From: Synergistaceae bacterium
GTDB lineage: Bacteria; Synergistota; Synergistia; Synergistales; Synergistaceae
Direction of reading: 5' to 3'
DNA length: 5,282 bases
Assembly (NCBI GenBank): GCA_031290815.1
Contig: JAISLO010000124.1
Coordinates: forward strand, 1-5,282
Shown here: in pieces, positions 1 to 5,282 of the stretch
Layout: the number at the start of each line of letters is the position of its first letter
How positions within the stretch are numbered: position 1 is the stretch's first letter
Made by a program: the position numbers and the translations under genes
Notes under the pieces: model-generated
What the model saw: the letters and a program-made list of their open reading frames with translations, nothing else
Told to the model about the DNA's origin: nothing
Databases searched by the model: none

Positions 1-92
1 GGGAATCTCAGTTGATATAAATATTTCCTGCACTGCTCCTCTGTTGCAAATCTTGTCGTGAATTCTTCGAATGTCATCGGATATTCTCTCAT
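1..92 (-). CDS. IS1595-family transposase, N-terminal fragment (cut by window edge)
   Basis: I read 31 codons from an ATG at 92-90 to the window edge. The peptide begins MREYPMTFEEF and continues with F-x-T-E-E-x-C-x-x-Y-L-x-x-L-R-F-P. This is the characteristic opening of IS1595/ISXO2-like transposases, just before their N-terminal zinc-ribbon (usually ...LRWPDGF.CPxC). The DDE/DDN catalytic domain, if present, lies outside the window, so I cannot say whether the gene is intact. An in-frame TGA two codons upstream limits the start to this ATG or to the one at 77-75. The first keeps the family-typical (K/R)-Y-P motif near the N-terminus, while the second has GAGAG about 8 bases before it. The gene runs in the same direction as the kinase upstream and lies in AT-rich DNA unlike its neighbours, as expected for an acquired element. 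The family call rests on a short stretch, although that stretch is distinctive. Confidence 0.72.
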   Translation of the reverse strand, partial: MREYPMTFEEFTTRFATEEQCRKYLYQLRF

Positions 93-181
93 GCCTCAAC
101 TTTACCATTTTTACCTTACATTAGTCAAGGTTATACCTATATACTAAATAATCAAGTTATTTGTCGATAGTTCCTTAGGGA

Positions 182-213
182 AAATTTTCATGCCAAATTT
201 GGCACGAAAATTT
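182..213 (-). repeat. 32-bp palindrome, hairpin probably active in minus-strand RNA (terminator-like)
   Basis: The centre TGCCAAATTTGGCA (191-204) is a perfect palindrome, and arms of 8 further bases pair on each side. The only flaw in 32 bases is the 190/205 pair, which is A against C on the plus strand but U against G in minus-strand RNA. A minus-strand transcript can therefore fold into an unbroken stem (loop AAAUUU or smaller), with a core of about 6 bp of mixed sequence flanked by AAAAUUUU. A GC-containing core followed by U residues resembles an intrinsic terminator for transcripts leaving the kinase gene. It could equally be an insulator belonging to the insertion sequence, or a protein-binding operator, given that the DNA itself is so symmetrical. 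The symmetry is seen directly; the function is inferred. Confidence 0.55.
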
Positions 214-297
214 GAAAGTTACTTTTCCAGTTTATCCGGGATAGGTAAAAATATATATTCCCAGTCTGGAACACCCATGTAACTGCGGCTGCAGCGG

Positions 298-1707
298 CTA
301 CGACCTCGACGCCGGCAGCGTGACTGTGAAGACGCTGCCGCGTTCCGGCGCGCTTTCTACGTTTATCGTTCCGCTGTGAGCGTCTACTATCGCCTTGACC
401 ACGGAGAGGCCGATTCCGTTGCCGCCTGAATCCCGCGCCCTGGACTCGTCAGTGCGGTACAGGTATTCAAAAATGTAGGGCAAATCCTTTTGCGCGATTC
501 CAATGCCGCCGTCTTTGATGGAAAAAACGGCCCGACCGTCCCTCTCGAACGTGTTGACGGATATGTCACCGTCCCTGTCAGTGTACTTGACGGCGTTGGA
601 GACCAGGTTAAAAATCACCTGGCTGAATTTGTCCTCATCGGCAAGGGCTCTGCAGCGGGACTTCTCATGAGACAGGTTTATCCCCTTCTGTTTGGTCAAC
701 GAATCGAAACTGAGCAGGATCCGATCGGTCATCTCGGATATGTCGACCGGAGCCACGCTCAAACCGCTCGACTCCTTGACCTGTATCTCGACGAGTTTCT
801 CGATCTCGGATACCATGCGGGACAAACGGAATATCTCGGCCAGCAGGCTTTCCATCCTTTCATTGGTGGGGGGCCACAGACCGTCTATGATCGCCTCGAT
901 GTTGGTTTGAAGCGTCGTGAGCGGCGTCCGAAACTCGTGCGAGTATGCGTGAGCCATGCGTTTTTTCAGCATGAACTGAGTTTGGAGGCTCTCGGCCAAG
1001 TGATCCACGCTCGACGAAAGCTCGTCGATCTCAGCCGTTCCGGTGGTGATGTTCACTCGTTCGGCATATTCGCCGTCGGATATGCGTTTCGTCCGCTCGG
1101 TTACGCGCCTTATCGGACCCGCTATCCTGACTGCCATAAACAGGCCAAACGCGACTGAGGCGAAGAAGAATACGACGGTCGTCACGAGAAACGCCCGCTT
1201 GAACCCCTCGACGAACACAGTGTCGCCCTCGTCGTAGTGAATGGGCTTATGATAACCGAGCAGAACATAGCCCAACGGGCTTCCGTCCCGAACGATCTCG
1301 TAACGCTTGCGGGCATACGCCCCGCCGAGGTCCGAACAGGCTTCATCCTCCGGCATATTTGCGGAACCGCCGACGTGGGCGCAGCTTTTTTCCTTGTCGA
1401 GGCTCGAACAGTAAAGCAGGTTGCCGATGGTATCATATATCATCAAAACTACGCCCTGTTCGGACAGTGAGTCGCCGAAACTCGAAAGGAACGACAGGCG
1501 GGCGTCATATTTAATTCCGTCCCCCGCCGTGAAAATCCTGGACACCATCTCCAGGATCTCCTCGTTTTTCATATCCTGCTTGTGCGAAACGTAAACTTGG
1601 AACTGGCTTTCGAGGAAATATTTCGATACGAGCAGCATGGCAAGGGAGAGCAGCGCCGCCAACAACACATATGATATTACCAGCTTCGAGTTGAGCTTGA
1701 GCTTCAT
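298..1707 (-). CDS. Membrane sensor histidine kinase, partner of the adjacent OmpR-family regulator
   Basis: This 469-residue kinase autophosphorylates and then transfers phosphate to the response regulator encoded just upstream. Membrane helices are visible at about 8-30 and 171-193, enclosing an extracytoplasmic sensor of about 140 residues. Its segment around 85-99 (GVVLMIYDTIGNLLY) looks like a PAS/PDC-like fold. A HAMP linker follows (about 192-245), with P198 in the usual AGPI motif. The dimerisation domain carries SHEFRTPL with phosphoacceptor H257. The ATP-binding domain has the N-box (N367, N371), G1 box DGGIGI (399-404), F-box around F413 and G2 box GGNGIGL (428-434), all apparently functional. 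The start ATG overlaps the regulator's TGA as ATGA with AGGA just before it, so translation is probably coupled. The sensor loop holds three cysteines (C100, C109, C124) and H111, so redox or metal sensing is possible. Overall the architecture is BaeS/CpxA-like. The signal is unknown and the length is normal for the family. Confidence 0.95.
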   Translation of the reverse strand: MKLKLNSKLVISYVLLAALLSLAMLLVSKYFLESQFQVYVSHKQDMKNEEILEMVSRIFTAGDGIKYDARLSFLSSFGDSLSEQGVVLMIYDTIGNLLYCSSLDKEKSCAHVGGSANMPEDEACSDLGGAYARKRYEIVRDGSPLGYVLLGYHKPIHYDEGDTVFVEGFKRAFLVTTVVFFFASVAFGLFMAVRIAGPIRRVTERTKRISDGEYAERVNITTGTAEIDELSSSVDHLAESLQTQFMLKKRMAHAYSHEFRTPLTTLQTNIEAIIDGLWPPTNERMESLLAEIFRLSRMVSEIEKLVEIQVKESSGLSVAPVDISEMTDRILLSFDSLTKQKGINLSHEKSRCRALADEDKFSQVIFNLVSNAVKYTDRDGDISVNTFERDGRAVFSIKDGGIGIAQKDLPYIFEYLYRTDESRARDSGGNGIGLSVVKAIVDAHSGTINVESAPERGSVFTVTLPASRS

Positions 1708-2408
1708 TTCCTGACGCCGAATCTGTAGCCGGCTCCGCGGACGGTTATCACGTACTTTGGGTTCGCCGTGTCATCCTCGATTTTGCCGCGTAAATTTTTG
1801 ACGTGCGAGTCGATCGTCCGTTCAAAACCGTCGAAGTCTTCCCCAAGGGCCCTGTCGATGAGCTCGTCGCGGGTGAATACCTTGCCGGGATATTTTACCA
1901 GGGACGACAGGATTTTAAACTCGCTGGGCGTGAGGCTGACCTCGGTGCCGTTTTTTCTCACCGTCCGCGATTCGAACTCTATTTCAAGCTCGCCGCCGTT
2001 CCAGCTCATCGACTTGTACATCGGCGATATGCCGTCGCAGCATCTCCGAAGCAGGCTACGTATCCTCGCTATCAGCTCCCTTGGGCTGAACGGCTTCGTG
2101 ACATAATCGTCGGCGCCAAGGGCGAAACCGGAGAGTTTGTCGTCCTCTCCGCTCTTCGCGGTCAACATGATTATGGGAATCCGAGATTCAAGCCTTATCT
2201 CCCCGCACACCACCTCGCCCGGTACTTTGGGGAGCATCAGGTCCAAGACTATCAGGTCGGGGTTCGTCTCGTAAAAAGCGGCGAGACCGGCTTCGCCGTC
2301 CGCAGCGGTTATCACTCCATAGCCCGCGTTCTCCAGGTACGCGCGCAGAGCGGCGGCAATCTTCTCCTCATCCTCGATCACCAGTATCTTTTGAGCCTCG
2401 ACAGACAA
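1704..2408 (-). CDS. OmpR/PhoB-family DNA-binding response regulator
   Basis: This 234-residue cytoplasmic transcription factor is activated by phosphorylation from the kinase encoded just downstream. The receiver domain (about 6-120) shows the acidic pair E12/D13, phosphoacceptor D56 in LIVLDLMLP, T83 and the conserved K105 in YVTKPF. The C-terminal winged-helix domain (about 138-232) has the typical SLTPSEFKIL, a recognition-helix region with RTIDSHVKNLRGK (197-209) and the closing GAGYRF. The FERTIDSHVKNLR stretch resembles BaeR-type regulators, but I would not name it from this alone. The start is TTG at 2408-2406. An in-frame TGA lies three codons before it, and the next sensible codons would cut into the first receiver strand. 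No good Shine-Dalgarno is seen, only a GGGGG at 2419-2423 about 10 bases upstream, so expression may be modest. It follows ftsH by 113 bases and overlaps the kinase by 4. Confidence 0.95.
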   Translation of the reverse strand: MSVEAQKILVIEDEEKIAAALRAYLENAGYGVITAADGEAGLAAFYETNPDLIVLDLMLPKVPGEVVCGEIRLESRIPIIMLTAKSGEDDKLSGFALGADDYVTKPFSPRELIARIRSLLRRCCDGISPMYKSMSWNGGELEIEFESRTVRKNGTEVSLTPSEFKILSSLVKYPGKVFTRDELIDRALGEDFDGFERTIDSHVKNLRGKIEDDTANPKYVITVRGAGYRFGVRK

Positions 2409-2521
2409 AATTTTTCAGCCCCCGTTCATGACGCGCCCGCATGATCAAAGCGTATGGTTTCTCAAAGCTCTCGCGCCGCTCCTCCAGGCGTGAACGCCCC
2501 GCCGCTTGCGGCAGGCTGCGA
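2409..2521 (-). other. ftsH-regulator intergenic gap with two GC-rich hairpins and a direct repeat
   Basis: In minus-strand order the gap first holds a 7-bp stem CCTGCCG-CAAG-CGGCGGG (2498-2515, one G-T pair) directly after the ftsH stop. A second small inverted repeat, GGCGTTCACGCC (2487-2498), follows and shares a base with the first. Neither is followed by a T-run, so a classical intrinsic terminator is not supported. The hairpins could protect the ftsH mRNA end or belong to a dispersed repeat. Further on, GCTTTGA occurs twice with start points 17 bases apart (2462-2468 and 2445-2451). TTGAGA within this stretch resembles a -35 box, but no convincing -10 lies at the right distance. Read-through from ftsH into the two-component genes therefore remains possible. 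Confidence 0.35.
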
Positions 2522-4348
2522 TCACAGCGACTCGATTATTTTTTTCATCTCGTCGCCGGTCATGGTCTCGTTCTCCTGAAGGACCTCAGCGATCTTGTCC
2601 AGCGCGTTCCGATGCGATTCCAATATTTTCATGGCGGCGTTTTGCGCTTCCGTAACTATTTCGCGGATTTCCCTGTCGATCGACGCCGACGTCTCCTGCG
2701 ATATGTCGCTCCTGTTGGATGACGGAGCGGCGAGGTAAGCTCCCTCTGGATTCGAATATCTCACCGGCCCCAGGGTCTTCGACATCCCGAACTCCGTCAC
2801 CATCCTGCGGGCCAGCATGGTGGCCATCTCCAGGTCGTTGGACGCGCCGGTGGTTGCCAGTCCGAAGACCGTCAGCTCGGCGGCGCGGCCTCCAAGCATG
2901 ACGGAAAGCCTCGAACGCAGCTCGCTCTCGCTGCGGAGGTAATGATCCTCGGTGGGAAGCTGCATCGTATACCCGAGCGCGCCTTTGGACGTCGGAATTA
3001 TGCTTATCTTGTGGACGGGGTCGGCGTCCTTCATGCAGTACGCCGTCAGCGCGTGCCCGGTCTCGTGATAAGCGACCTTCTTGCGCACTTCCGGCGATAG
3101 CGGTGTCTTCTTCTGAAGACCGGCCACCACTCTCTCGATGGCGGCATCCAAATCGCGGAGGGCCACTTTGTCGGATCCGCGACGGATCGCCAGCAGAGAC
3201 GCCTCGTTCATGACATTCGCCAATTCGGCGCCTGAGAACCCGGGCGTTATCTTGGATATGCGCTCCAGGTCGCTCTCGTCGGCGAGCGGAACCCCCGCCG
3301 CGTGTATCCTCAGTATGCCCAGCCTTCCCTCCTCCGAGGGAAGCGTTACCTGTATCTGCCTGTCGAACCTGCCCGGCCTTACAAGGGCTTGATCCAATAT
3401 TTCCGGCCTGTTCGTCGCCGCCATTATTATGACTCCGGTGTTTGCCCGAAATCCGTCCATTTCGGCAAGGAGCTGATTCAACGTGTTCTCGCGTTCGCTG
3501 TTGCCGCTCATAGCCGCTATGTTAGAGCGCGCCTGTCCGATCGCGTCTATTTCATCTATGAAGACGATGCACGGCGCTTTTTTCTTCGCCTGTTCAAACA
3601 GGTCGCGGACCCTGGCGGCCCCGACTCCGACGAACATCTCCACGAAGCTCGATCCGGTAAGCGAGAAGAACGCCACTCCCGCCTCGCCGGCGGTTGCCTT
3701 GGCCAGAAGGGTCTTGCCAGTGCCGGGAGGCCCTACCAGGAGAACGCCCTTTGGCAGTTTTGCGCCGAGTTTGTTGAATCGCTCCGGGGACTTGAGGTAA
3801 TCTATGATCTCTCGAAGCTCGACCTCCGCCTCGCCCGCGCCTCCGACATCCTTGAAATTCACGCCCGTCATCTCGCCGTGTATTTCCTGCGCGTTGTTCT
3901 TTCCCAACGAGAGCACGCTGCCCCCCATGCCCATTTTCCTGTACATAAAGTACCAGATGAGGAACAGCGGCAGAAACGCGATTACCCAGCCCATCAGAGC
4001 CCTCAGCATTCCCTCGCTCTGTTTGATCTCGGAAAAATCCACTCCTGCCTCTATGAGCCTGTCGACCAGCTTCGTATCGTCGACGCGGACGACGTTGTGT
4101 ATGAGAGAGGAAGCCTGCTGCTGGGACGCCGGATGCCCCTCCTTCAGCATGAAAATTATCCTGTCCGCTCCGATGCCAACGCTCTTGACCTTCCCGCTCG
4201 AAAGGTACCCCAGGAACTCGTTGTAGGGAACCTCCAGCTCCCTCGCTATGTACGGCCTGAAGATCATGTCGTTGAAAATCCATATTATGAATATCGTCAG
4301 AACGAAATACGCGACTGAAAACCGTGTCCGCTTCTTCTTAGGCTCCAA
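2522..4348 (-). CDS. ftsH: FtsH-type membrane-anchored ATP-dependent zinc metalloprotease
   Basis: This 608-residue AAA+ protease would form a hexamer in the cytoplasmic membrane and extract and degrade misfolded membrane and selected soluble proteins. Helix one is at about 11-30, an extracytoplasmic domain at about 31-115, and helix two at about 118-136. The ATPase part shows Walker A GPPGTGKT (206-213), pore loop FVG (239-241), Walker B IVFIDEID (261-268) and the second region of homology with arginine fingers R324 and R327. The protease part has HETGH (428-432) with D505 in GASND as likely third zinc ligand, so it should be active. Start is TTG at 4348-4346. An in-frame TGA lies two codons upstream, GGGAGG sits 8 bases before it, and the first internal Met lies inside helix one. 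It is shorter than E. coli FtsH (644), mainly in the C-terminal tail. It may be an accessory paralogue, since the usual tilS/hpt neighbours are absent. Confidence 0.97.
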   Translation of the reverse strand: MEPKKKRTRFSVAYFVLTIFIIWIFNDMIFRPYIARELEVPYNEFLGYLSSGKVKSVGIGADRIIFMLKEGHPASQQQASSLIHNVVRVDDTKLVDRLIEAGVDFSEIKQSEGMLRALMGWVIAFLPLFLIWYFMYRKMGMGGSVLSLGKNNAQEIHGEMTGVNFKDVGGAGEAEVELREIIDYLKSPERFNKLGAKLPKGVLLVGPPGTGKTLLAKATAGEAGVAFFSLTGSSFVEMFVGVGAARVRDLFEQAKKKAPCIVFIDEIDAIGQARSNIAAMSGNSERENTLNQLLAEMDGFRANTGVIIMAATNRPEILDQALVRPGRFDRQIQVTLPSEEGRLGILRIHAAGVPLADESDLERISKITPGFSGAELANVMNEASLLAIRRGSDKVALRDLDAAIERVVAGLQKKTPLSPEVRKKVAYHETGHALTAYCMKDADPVHKISIIPTSKGALGYTMQLPTEDHYLRSESELRSRLSVMLGGRAAELTVFGLATTGASNDLEMATMLARRMVTEFGMSKTLGPVRYSNPEGAYLAAPSSNRSDISQETSASIDREIREIVTEAQNAAMKILESHRNALDKIAEVLQENETMTGDEMKKIIESL

Positions 4349-4356
4349 AAATCAGA

Positions 4357-4362
4357 CCTCCC
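4357..4362 (-). promoter_or_regulatory. Ribosome binding site fixing the TTG start of ftsH
   Basis: The minus strand reads GGGAGG, then 8 bases, then TTG. An in-frame stop (4352-4354) falls between this site and the start codon, so no longer reading is possible. The strength and spacing of the site favour TTG over any internal codon. Confidence 0.8.
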
Positions 4363-4415
4363 ACGTTTTCTGTGAAGAATATGAGTATCAGGGAACAAGT
4401 TTACCCTTGCCCCCC

Positions 4416-4421
4416 ATTATA
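4416..4421 (-). promoter_or_regulatory. Possible -10 box of an ftsH promoter
   Basis: The minus strand carries a perfect TATAAT in the 83-base gap between the exported-protein gene and ftsH, about 70 bases before the TTG start. At a 16-18 base distance the upstream sequence, which lies in the end of the preceding gene, shows only weak -35 matches (such as CGATCT), and there is no TGn extension. The box would give ftsH a leader of about 60 bases. No terminator-like hairpin with a T-run separates the two genes, so ftsH may also be read from upstream. Confidence 0.35.
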
Positions 4422-4431
4422 GAACAACGGT

Positions 4432-5145
4432 CTATTTAAGATCGAACGGTCTGAGAAATTTTTCGGCTTCGAATCTCCTGCCCCTGGAGTCCTCCAGCGG
4501 GACCTTCGTGTAGACCCAACCCTCCACCTTGGACGGATCTACGCCGGAGTCTATGAGAATTTTAGGATCGACTACGAAGACAATGTCCTTGTCGTTCTTG
4601 CTCATATCCTTGGCCCATTCGAACAGAGAGCCGTCCGCCACCGTAACCCCGTAGTGGTCGAGCGCCGCGTGATAACCGACCGCCTCTCTGTCGAGCTTGA
4701 CTATCTGCTCGAAGGACGACAGTGGAGTAATGTCCCCGTCATATTTGAGCTCTTCCCCGGAGAGCTTTCTGCCGACCATGATCTTGCCCCTGCCGTCAAG
4801 CATCCCCTTCATCTCATCTGGAAGTTTCTCCGCGTCCAGGCCGGCGTTGACGAAGGGTTCGGCGTCGAAGCAGAGGAACACGTCGTAATCCCTCATGCCG
4901 TTCGATGATTTTCTCCACCAAAAGGCCGCGTTGCCATCCGGGTCCGTCAATACCCACGCACCCATCTCCTCGTCAGACGCAGGCTGGAACTCCAGAGCGC
5001 CGAGCATCTCCGAGAACGAGGTCACAGCCGCCTTGCCGACGACGTCGGTGCTGAAGGCCGCCTCGGCGTTTCCAAAAGCTAACGCCGCCAATACTCCGGC
5101 AATAACGGCCGGCATGACAAACCCGCAAATAGTCTTCTTAATCAT
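4432..5145 (-). CDS. Unrecognised exported protein with an internal duplication
   Basis: I do not recognise this 237-residue protein as a named family. It begins with a clear Sec signal peptide: MIKK, then a hydrophobic core at about 9-25, and a likely signal peptidase I site A-E-A|A after residue 29. No lipobox is seen, so the mature protein is probably periplasmic or secreted. The mature part is acidic, lacks further membrane helices and has one cysteine (C92). Two segments resemble each other: 87-108 and 186-207 share D-hydrophobic stretch-D-x-x-x-hydrophobic-(N/D)-(A/S)-G-(L/V)-D-x-x-K-(L/V). This suggests two related domains of about 100 residues. The ATG at 5145-5143 is supported by GGGAGGAA 7 bases upstream. 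It lies 49 bases behind a metal-ATPase gene and before ftsH, both on the same strand, hinting at an envelope or metal-related role. No His-, Met- or Cys-rich metal motif is present, so that role is only a guess. Confidence 0.88.
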   Translation of the reverse strand: MIKKTICGFVMPAVIAGVLAALAFGNAEAAFSTDVVGKAAVTSFSEMLGALEFQPASDEEMGAWVLTDPDGNAAFWWRKSSNGMRDYDVFLCFDAEPFVNAGLDAEKLPDEMKGMLDGRGKIMVGRKLSGEELKYDGDITPLSSFEQIVKLDREAVGYHAALDHYGVTVADGSLFEWAKDMSKNDKDIVFVVDPKILIDSGVDPSKVEGWVYTKVPLEDSRGRRFEAEKFLRPFDLK

Positions 5146-5152
5146 ATTGAGA

Positions 5153-5160
5153 TTCCTCCC
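5153..5160 (-). promoter_or_regulatory. Strong ribosome binding site of the exported-protein gene
   Basis: The minus strand reads GGGAGGAA, followed by 7 bases and then ATG. This near-consensus Shine-Dalgarno supports the chosen start, which also places the lysines and hydrophobic core of the signal peptide correctly. Confidence 0.75.
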
Positions 5161-5194
5161 TCGAAACTTGTGTTTTTTTCGTTTAGCCAGCGTT

Positions 5195-5282
5195 TCATTG
5201 AAGACCGTCCGCCCTGCTGGGCTTGAACCTTCTCAGCCTGAGAGCGTTGGTCAGGACTGAAACGGAGCTGAGCGACATCGCG
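5195..5282 (-). CDS. Copper-type P1B ATPase, C-terminal end only (cut by window edge)
   Basis: The last 28 codons are visible, ending in TGA at 5197-5195. The peptide AMSLSSVSVLTNALRLRRFKP, followed by a short polar tail, is the very typical C-terminus of Cu(I)-exporting P1B-type ATPases (CopA family). There the S-S-x-x-V-x-x-N-A-L-R-L motif lies in the last transmembrane helix; the M-S-x-x-S-S and N residues correspond to metal-site positions in that helix. Such pumps export copper or silver across the cytoplasmic membrane. The metal-binding, actuator and phosphorylation domains lie outside the window, so integrity and exact metal cannot be judged. The gap to the next gene is 49 bases with no clear terminator, so the two could be co-transcribed. 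Confidence 0.82.
   Translation of the reverse strand, partial: AMSLSSVSVLTNALRLRRFKPSRADGLQ

Larger units (their letters stand above)
1..276 (-). mobile_element. 5' end of an IS1595-like insertion sequence (left part outside window)
   Basis: The transposase start at 92 is preceded, on the minus strand, by about 180 bases of AT-rich non-coding DNA (bases 101-270 are about 31% GC). The kinase gene beyond it is about 68% GC over bases 301-360. The most likely outer end is at 276, where the minus strand reads GGGTGTTCCAGACTGG, because GGG-starting ends are usual for this family and the composition changes right there. The family typically makes 8-bp target duplications. The flanking 8 bases here are 277-284 (ATGTAACT on plus), to be matched at the other end outside the window. 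The internal palindrome is listed separately. The exact boundary is inferred, because the partner inverted repeat is not visible. Confidence 0.5.

Noticed and set aside
123..167. Promoter candidates for the transposase (TCGACA at 167-162 with GTATAT 17 bases on; TTGATT; TTGACT)
   Set aside because: In DNA this AT-rich several partial matches are expected by chance, and none pairs a good -35 with a good -10 at proper spacing. A promoter downstream of the palindrome is plausible but cannot be pinned down.
490..1158. 222-codon open frame on the plus strand opposite the kinase
   Set aside because: It is a mirror of the kinase coding sequence with no recognisable domain and no clear start site, so I treat it as a shadow.
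1803..2444. 213-codon plus-strand frame opposite the response regulator
   Set aside because: It is antisense to a well-conserved regulator and shows no protein family features.
2498..2515. Hairpin after ftsH as an intrinsic terminator
   Set aside because: The stem is stable, but no U-rich stretch follows it in the minus-strand transcript, so it is listed only as a structure in the gap.
3594..4283. 229-codon minus-strand frame overlapping ftsH in another phase
   Set aside because: The sequence is highly basic and low in structure, and it follows from reading ftsH out of frame. The ftsH frame itself is unbroken, so no frameshift is implied.
3302..4318. 338-codon open frame on the plus strand opposite ftsH
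   Set aside because: It lies wholly antisense to an unmistakable ftsH. Its product is rich in Arg, His and Pro with no family pattern, as expected from a GC-rich gene read backward.
4391..4406. GGGAACAAGTTTACCC as an operator or terminator before ftsH
   Set aside because: Only the outer three pairs and scattered inner ones match, and no T-run follows, so it is too imperfect to call.
4895..5260. 121-codon plus-strand frame across the ATPase/exported-protein junction
   Set aside because: It is antisense to a signal-peptide gene with a strong ribosome site and to the conserved ATPase tail.
1..5282. CRISPR array, tRNA or rRNA genes
   Set aside because: No regularly spaced repeats, cloverleaf-like patterns or rRNA motifs were seen on either strand.

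Overview
All genes in this 5.3 kb window read on the minus strand. In transcription order they are: the C-terminal end of a heavy-metal (probably copper) P1B-type ATPase cut by the right edge; an unrecognised exported protein of 237 residues; an FtsH-type membrane AAA+ zinc protease; an OmpR/PhoB-family response regulator; its sensor histidine kinase; and the first 31 codons of an IS1595-like transposase cut by the left edge. The organism is a bacterium of moderately high GC. TTG is used as a start codon twice, and Shine-Dalgarno sites are strong and GGAGG-type. The protein style would fit an anaerobic diderm such as a Synergistota member, but this is an impression. No rRNA or marker gene is present to prove it.

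Right part (4432-5282): the ATPase tail ends at 5195, and 49 bases later a gene with a strong ribosome site encodes a signal-peptide protein with an apparent internal duplication. Middle (2522-4348): ftsH starts with TTG behind GGGAGG, 83 bases after the exported protein. A TATAAT in that gap may give it its own promoter. Its catalytic motifs are all intact, and it is a little shorter than E. coli FtsH. Left-centre (298-2408): the response regulator and kinase overlap by ATGA and are clearly one translationally coupled two-component system. The 113-base gap between ftsH and the regulator carries two small GC-rich hairpins and a 7-bp direct repeat, but no clear promoter or terminator.

Left end (1-297): 21 bases after the kinase stop codon the composition drops from about two-thirds GC to about 31% GC, and a transposase start follows. 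I read this as the 5' end of an IS1595-family insertion sequence placed just behind the kinase, in the same orientation. Between its presumed end and the transposase lies a 32-bp near-perfect palindrome whose single mismatch becomes a G-U pair only in minus-strand RNA. This suggests an RNA hairpin acting on transcripts coming from the kinase.

Taken together, the cargo looks like an envelope or metal-stress neighbourhood: metal export, a secreted protein, membrane protein quality control, and a two-component sensor with three cysteines in its extracytoplasmic part. That functional link is inference from gene order. No individual gene family except the exported protein is new.
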